DNA from: Leptospiraceae bacterium
GTDB taxonomy: Bacteria > Spirochaetota > Leptospiria > Leptospirales > Leptospiraceae
Direction of reading: 5' to 3'
NCBI GenBank assembly: GCA_024233875.1
Contig: JACKPB010000011.1
Coordinates: 95,851 to 159,850, forward strand
Length of the DNA stretch: 64,000 nt
Shown here: positions 26,569 to 35,761 of the stretch, piece after piece
How positions within the stretch are numbered: position 1 is the stretch's first letter
Layout of the letters: every line of letters begins with the position of its first letter
Translations under genes and position numbers: made by a program
The notes under the pieces: generated by a model
Databases searched by the model: none
What the model was told of the DNA's origin: nothing
The model's input: only the letters and a program-made list of their open reading frames with translations

Positions 26569-26961
26569 ATGAATCATTTAACTAAACAGGAAAATAACGG
26601 AAACGGACTTGTCGAAAAAGAAAAACAAAATACCATAGTTCTCACACCACCCGTAAATATTCTCGATGGGGAAAAAGATACCATCTTAATCCTCGAGATG
26701 CCGGGAGTGGAAGACAGCGGTCTGGACATCACTCTGGAGAAAGATGTCCTGGAAATAATCGGAAAACCGATGGCACCCCTTACTGAAGGATTTGAAAGTC
26801 TTCACAAGGAGTTCTATCATGGTGAATACAGACGTAAGTTCAATATCAATCGAACCATTGATTTTGACAAAATCACAGCCGTTCTCAAACACGGTCGTCT
26901 GAAGATCACTCTTCCGAAGGTTCAACCCGATGTCAAAAAAATAGAAATCAAAACAAACTAA
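26569..26961 (+). CDS. Small heat-shock protein Hsp20, second copy
   Basis: A 130-residue protein preceded by AGAGGAG, 27 bases after the first copy. The alpha-crystallin domain starts near residue 23 (TPPVNILDGEKDTILILEMPG). It has the matching block YRRKFNINRTIDFDKITAVLKHGRLKITLPK, where the usual N-G-V-L is changed to H-G-R-L. The tail KKIEIKTN provides an I-x-I-like anchor. Paired Hsp20 proteins of unequal length may form mixed oligomers. A paired hsp15/hsp20 arrangement is known from Leptospira. Confidence 0.92.
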   Translation: MNHLTKQENNGNGLVEKEKQNTIVLTPPVNILDGEKDTILILEMPGVEDSGLDITLEKDVLEIIGKPMAPLTEGFESLHKEFYHGEYRRKFNINRTIDFDKITAVLKHGRLKITLPKVQPDVKKIEIKTN

Positions 26962-26969
26962 TTCAGAGA

Positions 26970-26995
26970 AAGCCTGCTCGGATTCGGGCAGGCTT
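26970..26995 (+). terminator. Hairpin after the hsp20 operon
   Basis: AAGCCTGC (26970-26977) pairs with GCAGGCTT (26988-26995) over a 10-base loop, 8 bases after the second hsp20 stop. The following sequence ACTTTC is a poor T-run, so some read-through into rnhA is likely. Confidence 0.55.
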
Positions 26996-27012
26996 ACTTT
27001 CAGGAGAGTCAT

Positions 27013-27414
27013 TTGCTAAACTTGTTCTGCGATGGAGCATCAAAGGGAAATCCCGGACTATCTGCGATAGGTGTTTCTGCCAAACGGACGGAAGAGTCCC
27101 CCGAAGAAATATTTTCTATCTCGGAACTAATCGGTCAAAATACGAATAATATTGCCGAGTGGACGGCTCTGCTCAGAGGATTGGAAAGAAGCATTCATTT
27201 GGGTGAAAAAGACTTAAGGGTCTATATGGATTCAGAATTAGTCGTGAAACAAATGAAAGGCATTTACAAGACAAAACATCCGGGCCTAATTCCCATAAAA
27301 AAGCAAGTTGATGAATTGGTCACCCACCTAAACAGTTTTGAAATCATTCACATCCGGAGAGAAAAGAACAAACGCGCCGATGAACTGGCGAATCTGGCAT
27401 ACAATCAAAACTGA
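27013..27414 (+). CDS. rnhA: Ribonuclease HI
   Basis: A 133-residue protein with a TTG start preceded by AGGAG. The catalytic acidic residues are visible: Asp in LFCDGASKGNPG (near 6), Glu in NIAEWTALLRGLE (near 47), Asp in VYMDSELVV (near 71) and the C-terminal Asp in KRADELANLA (near 125). It degrades the RNA strand of RNA-DNA hybrids. It is of the short type without the basic protrusion of the E. coli enzyme, closer to archaeal/Bacillus-like RNase HI. The gene may be read partly from the hsp20 promoter. Confidence 0.92.
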   Translation: MLNLFCDGASKGNPGLSAIGVSAKRTEESPEEIFSISELIGQNTNNIAEWTALLRGLERSIHLGEKDLRVYMDSELVVKQMKGIYKTKHPGLIPIKKQVDELVTHLNSFEIIHIRREKNKRADELANLAYNQN

Positions 27415-27421
27415 AATCCGA

Positions 27422-27781
27422 TCAATCGTAATCAGAATCCAGTTCATTTATGGAAAGAAGAGCTGACTCTTCATCTTCATAAATCTTAAAGAACTGAACT
27501 ACTTTTGTAAGCTCAAAAATTTCACGGACATTTTTACCCATATTGCAAATCTTGAATTTCAAGTTGGCGGCCTGAAGTGCACTCCTCAGACTCACAATTA
27601 TTCTGAGTCCGGAGGAGGAGATGTACTTCAGTTCTTTCATGTTTAGAAGAATATTTGTCTTCGGGTGGTTGGTCAGGATTTGTTCAAAATCTTCTTCAAT
27701 GTCTCTTGAAATTTTGGTATCCAATGAACCGGATAAATAGATAACGATGTAATCCTTCTGTTTCTTAAAGGTCAGTTTCAT
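27422..27781 (-). CDS. STAS-domain anti-sigma factor antagonist, linked to ileS
   Basis: A 119-residue single STAS domain. The core motif ILLNMKELKYISSSGLRIIVSL (residues ~45-66) carries the SSSG phospho-site. The C-terminal helix pattern FELTKVVQFFKIYEDEESAL is typical of the family. It starts 3 bases after the ileS stop on the same strand, so the two are probably cotranscribed. That coupling has no obvious functional reason. No anti-sigma kinase is adjacent. Confidence 0.88.
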   Translation of the reverse strand: MKLTFKKQKDYIVIYLSGSLDTKISRDIEEDFEQILTNHPKTNILLNMKELKYISSSGLRIIVSLRSALQAANLKFKICNMGKNVREIFELTKVVQFFKIYEDEESALLSINELDSDYD

Positions 27782-27784
27782 AGT

Positions 27785-30514
27785 TCAGCGGATAGCCTCT
27801 TCACAGCGATTGCACAATTCCCTGTCTGAATTTTCTTTTTTATGCCTCCAGCAACGGGGACATTCTTTTTCTTTGGGATTGGTCACGGTTACACTCAGAT
27901 CCTGGTGTTCCCATCGAATTCCTTCAGTTGATTTTTCGAAATCGACCTGTGATACAACAAAAACTAATTCCAGAGTTTCCACAGGGAAGTCTTTTAGGGA
28001 TTCTGCCATCTTTCCTTCAAGGGAGACTAGAGCTTCCAGCGATTTGCCGATGTTTCCTTTTTGTCTCGCTTCTTCTAGAGCTTTTTGAACAACCTCTTTG
28101 GCATCCATAAGAACGGAGAATTTTTCAGCAATTTTTGGAGATTTCAAATGATCGGTTTTAGGAAACTCTTCAAAGAAAACTGAGGTTCCGGGCCGGTAGG
28201 CTTCCCAAACTTCTTCGCAGGTAAAACTGAGAAGGGGAGCGAGAAGAATAGTAAGATTCTCCAAAATTATAGAAAGAGCTGTGCAGGATGATCTTCTGCT
28301 TCGGGAATCTTTTCTGTCACAATACATTCTATCCCGAATCATTTCAAAATAATCCTGAGACAATTCCACCGTGCAGAAGCGTATGGCCTTTTGGTACACA
28401 ATATGAAATTGATAATTTTCATAAGCCGATCTAACTTCTTCTGCAAATTTGTCAGTGAGATGAAGATAGTATCGATCAATCTCTTCCATTTCTTCCAAAG
28501 GTAAATTGTCCTTTTCGGAATGACCGTTGAGATTGCCCAGGATGTATCTAAATGTATTACGAATTTTTCGATACTGGTCACTTATGGATTTGATTCCATC
28601 TTTTGCGATCTTGACATCGTCTTTGAAATCCTGAGAAGCTACCCAGAATCTGAGAATGTCTGCCCCGTAAACATTGATAATGTCTTTGGTGGGATGAACT
28701 ACATTGCCTGCCGATTTGTGCATGGCATGGCCATTCCCATCCACAACATAGCCATGTGTCAAAACAGACTTATAGGGCGGGAATTTTCTCAGAGCCATGG
28801 ATGGCCAGAGACTGGATTGAAACCAACCTCTATGCTGATCGGATCCTTCGAGATAGAGGTCTGCAGGTGGAGAGTCCATGTGGTCTCCGAACACTGCAAA
28901 ATTGGAAACCCCCGAATCGAACCAAACATCCAGAATGTCATTTTCTTTGGTTAAATTCTTGGACTTGCAATTCGGACACAGAAATCCTTCCGGTAAGAGT
29001 TCGCCGGCAGATTTCTCATACCAGATTTCTATTCCATCTTTCCTAACAGAATCAACAAAGAAATTGACTGTCTCTGAGTTCATCACTGTGGATTCACAGT
29101 CCTGGCAATGGAAGGCAGGAATGGGAACGCCCCAATTTCTCTGTCTGGAAAGACACCAATCCGGACGATTTTCGACCATGGAACGGATCCTTGTGATTCC
29201 CCATTCGGGTATCCACTTGATTTTGTCTATCGCTTCGAGAGAGTCTTCGCGGAGATTCTTTTCGTCGATGGAAAAGAACCACTGTGGGGTCGCCCGAAAG
29301 ATCAATGGTTTTTTACTTCTCCAGCTATGAGGGTAGGAGTGAGTGATTTCGGATTGGAAGAAGAGAAGATTTTTTTCTTTTAGAAGGTCTATGATTTTCC
29401 CATTTCCTTCTACTATGGAAATTCCCTTCATCATCGGAAATTCATCTGTATAAAACCCTTTTTCGTCTACGGGAGAAAGTAGATCAAGATGGTACTTCAA
29501 ACCTACTTTGTAGTCATCCATACCGTGTCCGGGGGCTGTGTGCACACAACCCGTTCCTGCGTCCAGAGTCACATGAATTCCAAAAACAGGAACTGACTTC
29601 CGATCGATAAAAGGATGGGAAAATTCCATATTTTCAATTTCGGAAACAGGGACCTGAGTGAGTTTCTTGAGAGTCTTTCCGGTGGCTGCTTCGACTGATT
29701 CTCTGAGTCCATCTGCCAGGAGAAGCTCTTCATTTTCTGATTCATAGAACGAGTAAGAAAAGGAATCATTGAAACTGATTGCCAGATTCGCCGGAAGAGT
29801 CCAGGGAGTGGTTGTCCAAATGAGACAGTAGGAGTTCTCCCGACCCCGAATGGGAAATTTTACGTAAATGGATTGAGAGGTATGATTTTGATATTCGATT
29901 TCTGCTTCAGCATGGGCAGTCGCAAGGGCCGTACACCAATAAACCGGCTTCCTTCCTTTGTAGATGTAGCCTTTTTCGAAAAGCTTTCCGAAAACCTCTA
30001 TGATCTTGGATTCGAAATCCTTACTCATTGTTAGGTACTTGTGGTCTTCATCCCAAAAACAGAGAAATCTGGTGAGATCTTCACCCTGTTTTTTTACATA
30101 GGTTTCAGCATACTTTCTGCATTCTTTTCGCAGTTCTGAAGAAGAGATGCTTCCTGCATTTTTACCGAGATTTTTTAGTACCTGTACTTCAATAGGAAGT
30201 CCATGACAATCCCATCCGGGAATCATGTCTGTTTGAAAACCCGCTAAATGTTTGGATTTAATGATGATATCTTTTAAAATCTTGTTGAGAGCGTGACCTA
30301 CGTGAAACTCACCATTTGCGTAGGGTGGACCATCATGAAGTGTGAAGGAAGGTTTGGATTTTCGTAAATCTTTCATTTTTTGAAAGATTTTGCCTTCTTG
30401 CCACTTTCGAATCCTATCCGGTTCTCTTGTGATCAAATCTGCTTTCATTGAGAACGGAGTTTGAGGGAGAAGAACTGTCTTGGAATATGGGTTTTCTTTT
30501 TTAGTCTCTTTCAT
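27785..30514 (-). CDS. ileS: Isoleucyl-tRNA synthetase
   Basis: A 909-residue class I synthetase. The HIGH motif is GEFHVGHALNK near residue 73 and is followed by PGWDCHGLPIE. The editing domain contains YCLIWTTTPWTLPANLAIS. The second signature reads MHKSAGNVV near residue 597 in place of KMSKS. The C-terminal zinc site CPRCWRHKK...LCNRCEEAI marks the bacterial type I enzyme. It charges tRNA-Ile and edits valine. I infer that the protein is intact and functional despite the KMSKS change, because all other blocks are present. Confidence 0.96.
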   Translation of the reverse strand: MKETKKENPYSKTVLLPQTPFSMKADLITREPDRIRKWQEGKIFQKMKDLRKSKPSFTLHDGPPYANGEFHVGHALNKILKDIIIKSKHLAGFQTDMIPGWDCHGLPIEVQVLKNLGKNAGSISSSELRKECRKYAETYVKKQGEDLTRFLCFWDEDHKYLTMSKDFESKIIEVFGKLFEKGYIYKGRKPVYWCTALATAHAEAEIEYQNHTSQSIYVKFPIRGRENSYCLIWTTTPWTLPANLAISFNDSFSYSFYESENEELLLADGLRESVEAATGKTLKKLTQVPVSEIENMEFSHPFIDRKSVPVFGIHVTLDAGTGCVHTAPGHGMDDYKVGLKYHLDLLSPVDEKGFYTDEFPMMKGISIVEGNGKIIDLLKEKNLLFFQSEITHSYPHSWRSKKPLIFRATPQWFFSIDEKNLREDSLEAIDKIKWIPEWGITRIRSMVENRPDWCLSRQRNWGVPIPAFHCQDCESTVMNSETVNFFVDSVRKDGIEIWYEKSAGELLPEGFLCPNCKSKNLTKENDILDVWFDSGVSNFAVFGDHMDSPPADLYLEGSDQHRGWFQSSLWPSMALRKFPPYKSVLTHGYVVDGNGHAMHKSAGNVVHPTKDIINVYGADILRFWVASQDFKDDVKIAKDGIKSISDQYRKIRNTFRYILGNLNGHSEKDNLPLEEMEEIDRYYLHLTDKFAEEVRSAYENYQFHIVYQKAIRFCTVELSQDYFEMIRDRMYCDRKDSRSRRSSCTALSIILENLTILLAPLLSFTCEEVWEAYRPGTSVFFEEFPKTDHLKSPKIAEKFSVLMDAKEVVQKALEEARQKGNIGKSLEALVSLEGKMAESLKDFPVETLELVFVVSQVDFEKSTEGIRWEHQDLSVTVTNPKEKECPRCWRHKKENSDRELCNRCEEAIR

Positions 30515-30590
30515 TGCTTTTTCAAGACCATATTTTTAAAGACTAACTAGAAATCCAATTATTTTAAATCCTTTGATGAATGAAGGGATC

Positions 30591-32054
30591 TTAATTTTTT
30601 CTCATAGAGATCAATTGCTCTGAATCTGTTATGCTTTGAATCTTTACAGTGTACAGATCATTTTTTTGATTGTGACAGTGGAGGGGCATAGTAAATGAAT
30701 AGGTATTTTTCGTATTTTTGACTCTCTCTATAGTTTTCTTGGATTCCTCCAAAAAAGCTTCCGGTAGATCCAGAGACCAGAGATTGCTCCCTATACTGTT
30801 CAGCTTCATAAACAGAGAAGAGCATTCTGTACTCAAATACACATCTAAAATGGTACCTTCCGAGTTGAGATTGATGATGACATCCTGTGATTTCTTTAAG
30901 ATTTCGTTGATTTCGGTAATTTTTTCCAGCTTTTCTTTTTGTTTTTTCATCAGAGTTGTGTCTGTGTGGAAAATAATTGCTCCATTTTCAGATTCATATC
31001 TAATGGGATAGATCTTGATGGAAAAACAAAATTTATTTCCTGATCCATCCATTTGATCGAAATTGACTTCATAGTACTTCGATTTTCCAGAGAGAATGCT
31101 TCTCAGGTTTTTCTCAAATTCATAAACATTCATGTCATGGTGATTGAAAAGAGCAGGAAGATTCAATAAATAAGGGAATCCCTGATCCAGATTCTCAAAA
31201 TCACTGTACATGAGTGTTAGGGAGTCTTCCCTCTTGGTATTTTTTTTACGAATCGATCCATCCTTTCCCAGGATAAGAATGAAGGAAGGAATGAGATGAA
31301 TGATCTCATCATGAAGTTTTTCGGATTTGACTCTGGATTCTTCAGCGATTTGCCTTTCATAGATTTCTTTTTCTAGAAATTTCCTGAGTTTGATTTGATC
31401 CCGAAATAAATTGTCCGGAATTCGAATCGATTTGAAATAGAAATGGTGAGTTAAAAAGAGAAGAGTGGATGTCATTAGAAAATTCGAAAAATGAATCAAA
31501 TGCAATAATCGTGTGTTAGTGATATTTTTACTGAAGAGGTCATAATTTATAAATTCCAAAAAAAACAATCCGGTAGCTATCGTGAGGAAGAAGAGATATC
31601 GGTAGAGGGCTTCCGAACGGTCAAAGAGAATGTTCGATTGGAAAAGAAGTAAAATATAATAAAAAAGCATACCGCTTTCAATTCCAAAGACAGATAGAGC
31701 TACCAGGATACAATAGTTTGAGGATATCATCAGAATGAATTTTGCTTCCAGATAAGCTCCCCGGTGATTGAAGTAAAAAATTAAGATCTTAGAGAATAGA
31801 GGAAGGGAAAAGAAAAAAGCCACATCCAACCATCCGACGGAAATGTAGATGGCTATGTAGAGAGACAGGAACCCAATATTTATCATCGCATAGATGTTAA
31901 CTAATTGAATTTTATTGGAAATCTGAAGATCGGTTGATTTTTTAATCCCTGAGTCTCTGAGTTTGGTGTAGATCTGTCTGAATATATCTGTATTCAGGAT
32001 TTGTAAGAGCATCTCTCTGAAAGAGTTTTTCTTAAGGATTTTATTTTGATTCAA
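30591..32054 (-). CDS. Membrane PAS-domain sensor without a recognisable output domain
   Basis: A 487-residue protein. About six hydrophobic helices occupy residues 55-215, followed by a coiled coil (DQIKLRKFLEKEIYERQIAEE). Two PAS-like domains come next at about 240-365 (IPSFILILGKDGSIRKKN) and 375-485 (SQDVIINLNSEGTILDVYL). The protein ends directly after the second PAS fold; no kinase, GGDEF, cyclase or phosphatase domain follows. The end is a normal stop in continuous sequence, so it may be a natural truncated sensor, a partner of a separate kinase, or a gene that lost its 3' end. It lies divergent from the receptor-channel fusion. Confidence 0.75.
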   Translation of the reverse strand: MNQNKILKKNSFREMLLQILNTDIFRQIYTKLRDSGIKKSTDLQISNKIQLVNIYAMINIGFLSLYIAIYISVGWLDVAFFFSLPLFSKILIFYFNHRGAYLEAKFILMISSNYCILVALSVFGIESGMLFYYILLLFQSNILFDRSEALYRYLFFLTIATGLFFLEFINYDLFSKNITNTRLLHLIHFSNFLMTSTLLFLTHHFYFKSIRIPDNLFRDQIKLRKFLEKEIYERQIAEESRVKSEKLHDEIIHLIPSFILILGKDGSIRKKNTKREDSLTLMYSDFENLDQGFPYLLNLPALFNHHDMNVYEFEKNLRSILSGKSKYYEVNFDQMDGSGNKFCFSIKIYPIRYESENGAIIFHTDTTLMKKQKEKLEKITEINEILKKSQDVIINLNSEGTILDVYLSTECSSLFMKLNSIGSNLWSLDLPEAFLEESKKTIERVKNTKNTYSFTMPLHCHNQKNDLYTVKIQSITDSEQLISMRKN

Positions 32055-32198
32055 AACCTGTACCTCCTATTCCGGATCTAGACCTGCGTTCTCAAGATCA
32101 TTGTTCTGTCCTCACCCAAAAACTTTCCTTGAGTTTGGATTTCTCTTTCGGGACTAATTCTAATCTCTATCTTTCAATTGAATGAATAAGTTCCGGGT

Positions 32199-35100
32199 TT
32201 GGAAAGAAGAAAAAATCAGAACGATAAAAAGGCAAGAAAAATAGGAAAGTATTTTTTACACTTGTATAAGTATTTCTTACTTGTGGTATGGTATCTTTTA
32301 GGAGATTTCTTCGAGTCTATGATTGCCTTTTTAAAGGATAACTTAAAAATTGCCTTTCTCTTTGCTCTGATTCTCGGTTCCATATTTTACTCCCTGACTG
32401 TTTGGATTATCAACTCCCAAAAAAGTGCCATACACATTGCAGTTGTTGGTCCGATGTCCGGTGATTCTGAAGCGAACGGGAAAGCATATGTGAACGGGAT
32501 CAGCTTGTTCCTCAATTCTTTCAATAATTCGGGAGGACTTAACGGACGTAAGGTAGTTATCGACGTCTACGATGATCAAAACAATTCCGAACTAGCGAAA
32601 GAAAAAGCATCAGAAATCATCACAAAAGGGGAAGCCATAGCTGTCATCGGTCACAACAGCAGTGCCTGCTCGAGGGCAGGAGGTCCTCTCTATCGGGACA
32701 ATGGAATCCCTGCAATCACACCTGCATCAACCAATGTGGAAGTCACCAAAGGCAACGACTGGTACTTTCGTGTGATTTTCAATGACAATTCTCAGGGAAG
32801 ATTTCTTGCCAATTATATCAAAAAGATTCTGAAGAAGGACCGGATCAAAATCATTCATGAAGACGATGTCTACGGAGGATATTTAGCGGATGTATTTCAA
32901 AAAACAGCCCGCGAAATCGGACTCTATGTCTCTGTAGTCAAATCTTTCAAAGTAAAAGATGTAGATAAAGTCGAGGAGATGAAAAAAGTCGCACAATCTC
33001 TGAAAGTATACAATGATAATGAATTGATCTTCCTCGCGATGGGTGGTGCTAACGGTGCTCTCTTTCTTCCCATACTCAGAGATTCCGGAATCAAAAACCC
33101 TTTGGTTGCTCCCGATTCATTTGCATCCTCCGGATTTCTCAAAGCTATGAGCGGTTTGAAAAGGGAAGTAGACAATCCGGGATACTATTCCGATGGTCTT
33201 CATGTTACTACACCACTCATTTTTGACAATGCCAACCAAAAAGCTCAAAACTTTCGCGATCTCTATTTAAAAACCTATGCATCCGAGCCGGATTGGAGAG
33301 CTGTCTATGCCTATGATAGTATAATGATTCTCTTAGAAGCAATCAAACGAAATAACCTTTCTGGCGAGAAAGAAAGCATAACAGAGGATCGAATCAAAAT
33401 CAGGGATTTTTTGGCTTCTCTCGATACTCCCGCTGAGGGACTGGAGGGAGCTACCGGACTCAACTACTTTGAGAATGGAGATTCACCCAAACCGGTTTCG
33501 ATTGGAATTTATAAAAATAAAAATATCATTTCTGCGCTCACCCAGCTTCAGGTAGTCCGGGACCCCAATGAGATTTCGGATCTCAAATCAGCTCTTTCCG
33601 AAGAAAGAGTTCTCTTTATTGATAATAAATATCTTTACAAAACTAACGTTGTCTATACCGGAATCGAGATCAATGAGATCACTGATCTGAAAGTGATCGA
33701 TTTGACATACAACCTTGACTTCTATATCTGGTTTCGCTATTCGGGGAATTTCAATCCGGAATTCATTGAATTTCAAAATTCAGTAACACCTATCGAACTA
33801 AAAGAACCGATTGAATTCAATACCAATCCTCAATCCGGGATGAGTTATAAGATCTTCAAACTCAGCGGAAATTTTCGAGCGAATTCTTTGCCTGTAAAAT
33901 ATGTTCTCGAACAACACGCTCTGGGGGTAAGTTTCCATCATAAGGTTCTGAATCGTAATAATTTGATTTACGTGATAGATACGATAGGAATGGGTCAAAA
34001 CTCAAAAACCAAAAATGATTCCGTTAGACTTTCCCGCGTTCTCAGTCCTTCCTCAGGTTGGATGATAGCATCGGATTGGTTTTTTCAGGATACCATGACC
34101 AAGAACTCACTCGGTTCACCGAGATACATCAATATGAGAGATCCTACAATTGAACTTTCCAGATTCAATATGGGCGTTCGAATCAAGAAGGATGAACTTA
34201 CACTCAGACGATTCTTACCTGGCTCTCTCTCAATGATCGTTTTGATCATATCACTCTCAGGTGTGATTTTGCTAGGGATTTTTTCGAGTCTGCGTTCTTA
34301 TAAACAATTTGGTGATTCCATCTGGTTGGGTCAGACCCTACTTATTTATGTCTTTCTGGTTGCCTCTGAAGTTGAATTCATAGATAGATTTATTGAAAGA
34401 GAAAACATCACCATGGTTAAAGTAATTCTATCTTCCTATGATCTTTTTTGGTGGATCATACCTTCAATGTCCGTTACCCAATCGATTGAAAGGTTTCTCT
34501 GGACACCTCTGGAGAAAAAAACCGATCATAAGATTCCAACTGTAGTACGAAAATTTCTTAACTTTATCATTTATTTATTAACATTTTTTGGAATAGTGGC
34601 TTTCGTTTACGATCAAAAGATCACGAGCTTGCTTGCAACCTCAGGTATGGTGGCTATGATCATAGGTCTTGCCATCCAGGTCAATATTGCCAACGTTTTC
34701 TCGGGGATAGCTATCAATATAGAGCGACCGTTCCGGGTTGGAGATTGGGTGAAAATCGGATCCAGTGATGAAGCAAAGGTCGTAGACATTACCTGGAGAA
34801 CAACCCGTCTTCAAAATAGGTCGGGTATCATAGTAAGTATTCCGAACAGTATAGCTTCGGAATCTGTGATCACTAATTACAGTCTTCCGGACAATATCGT
34901 AGAATTGTGGTTTACCATACACATAGATCCCAAGACACCACCGAGAAGGGTGGTAAAGGTTCTCATGGATGCTCTGATGTCCTCCGATGGCGTATTACGA
35001 AGCCCGGCTCCTTATGCAAGATTCAATGAGTTTTCCGATTGGTCCGCTGATTATCTCTTCGGATATTGCTTTAAAGACTACTCCAAGAAAAATGCCGTCA

Positions 35101-35753
35101 GAAGATCTGTCTGGCAAAATATCTGGATTCATTTGCATAGGGCAGGCATAGCTCCCGCCTTCCAAAAACAGGAAATTCATTACTATAGGGGAGAACCCAA
35201 TAATATTGAAGATGCAAAATCTCCTCTGGCATTGATTCGTGAGGTGGATATATTTGAATCCTTCAATGAACAGGAAATGCTCGATCTAAGCAATAAAATT
35301 ACACCTCTGGAGTTCCAACCGGGTGAAATGATCGTAAAGGCAGGTGATCAGCAATTTACCATGTATGTCATTTCGGAAGGTGTGGTCAACATTCAGGTAA
35401 AACTTGAAAATGGAAACTTTCTTGAAGTGGCACGTCTCGGAGCCGGAAATTTCTTCGGTGAGATGTCGATGTTGACAGGTGCTGTGAGAACAGCCAATGT
35501 AGTAGCGGACTCATATACTAAAGTGTACGAAATTTCTAAAGACGATGTAAATCCCTTCCTCGAAAAACATCCCGAAATCTATAGATATGTTCAGAAGGTA
35601 ATGAGTCAAAGATCTGAGAACTCACAGAGCAAAAAACAGGAAGCTATGTTTGTTCCACCTCCACAAAAAGAATCTATCCTACAGAGGTTAAAAAAGAAAA
35701 GTTTCGCATTACTCGGTTTGCAGACGGAACTCGAAGAAGAAAATAAAAAATAA
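32199..35753 (+). CDS. LivJ-type binding domain fused to an MscS channel and a cyclic-nucleotide-binding domain
   Basis: A 1184-residue four-part fusion. One or two N-terminal membrane segments (~18-36, 51-71) export a periplasmic binding domain of the branched-chain amino acid type at ~77-450 (IAVVGPMSGDSEANGKAYVNG, VIGHNSSACSRA, ITPASTN, ALFLPILRDSG). A beta-rich periplasmic domain follows (~465-665, with TYNLDFYIWFRYSG). Four to five helices (~675-835) end in the MscS pore helix and vestibule (GLAIQVNIANVFSGIAINIERPFRVGDWVKI, 823-853). A C-terminal cNMP-binding domain (1010-1135) has the phosphate cassette FFGEMSMLTGAVRTA with E1088 and R1097. It should be an inner-membrane channel gated or tuned by a periplasmic ligand and by cytoplasmic cAMP or cGMP. 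The start is uncertain: TTG 32199 lacks a ribosome site, and ATG 32319 would drop the first helix. It heads an operon with the symporter 8 bases on. Confidence 0.85.
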   Translation: MERRKNQNDKKARKIGKYFLHLYKYFLLVVWYLLGDFFESMIAFLKDNLKIAFLFALILGSIFYSLTVWIINSQKSAIHIAVVGPMSGDSEANGKAYVNGISLFLNSFNNSGGLNGRKVVIDVYDDQNNSELAKEKASEIITKGEAIAVIGHNSSACSRAGGPLYRDNGIPAITPASTNVEVTKGNDWYFRVIFNDNSQGRFLANYIKKILKKDRIKIIHEDDVYGGYLADVFQKTAREIGLYVSVVKSFKVKDVDKVEEMKKVAQSLKVYNDNELIFLAMGGANGALFLPILRDSGIKNPLVAPDSFASSGFLKAMSGLKREVDNPGYYSDGLHVTTPLIFDNANQKAQNFRDLYLKTYASEPDWRAVYAYDSIMILLEAIKRNNLSGEKESITEDRIKIRDFLASLDTPAEGLEGATGLNYFENGDSPKPVSIGIYKNKNIISALTQLQVVRDPNEISDLKSALSEERVLFIDNKYLYKTNVVYTGIEINEITDLKVIDLTYNLDFYIWFRYSGNFNPEFIEFQNSVTPIELKEPIEFNTNPQSGMSYKIFKLSGNFRANSLPVKYVLEQHALGVSFHHKVLNRNNLIYVIDTIGMGQNSKTKNDSVRLSRVLSPSSGWMIASDWFFQDTMTKNSLGSPRYINMRDPTIELSRFNMGVRIKKDELTLRRFLPGSLSMIVLIISLSGVILLGIFSSLRSYKQFGDSIWLGQTLLIYVFLVASEVEFIDRFIERENITMVKVILSSYDLFWWIIPSMSVTQSIERFLWTPLEKKTDHKIPTVVRKFLNFIIYLLTFFGIVAFVYDQKITSLLATSGMVAMIIGLAIQVNIANVFSGIAINIERPFRVGDWVKIGSSDEAKVVDITWRTTRLQNRSGIIVSIPNSIASESVITNYSLPDNIVELWFTIHIDPKTPPRRVVKVLMDALMSSDGVLRSPAPYARFNEFSDWSADYLFGYCFKDYSKKNAVRRSVWQNIWIHLHRAGIAPAFQKQEIHYYRGEPNNIEDAKSPLALIREVDIFESFNEQEMLDLSNKITPLEFQPGEMIVKAGDQQFTMYVISEGVVNIQVKLENGNFLEVARLGAGNFFGEMSMLTGAVRTANVVADSYTKVYEISKDDVNPFLEKHPEIYRYVQKVMSQRSENSQSKKQEAMFVPPPQKESILQRLKKKSFALLGLQTELEEENKK

Positions 35754-35761
35754 GGAATATC

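Noticed and set aside
28878..29330. 150-codon frame on the plus strand, with two others nearby
   Set aside because: All are antisense to ileS, overlap each other and have no ribosome sites.
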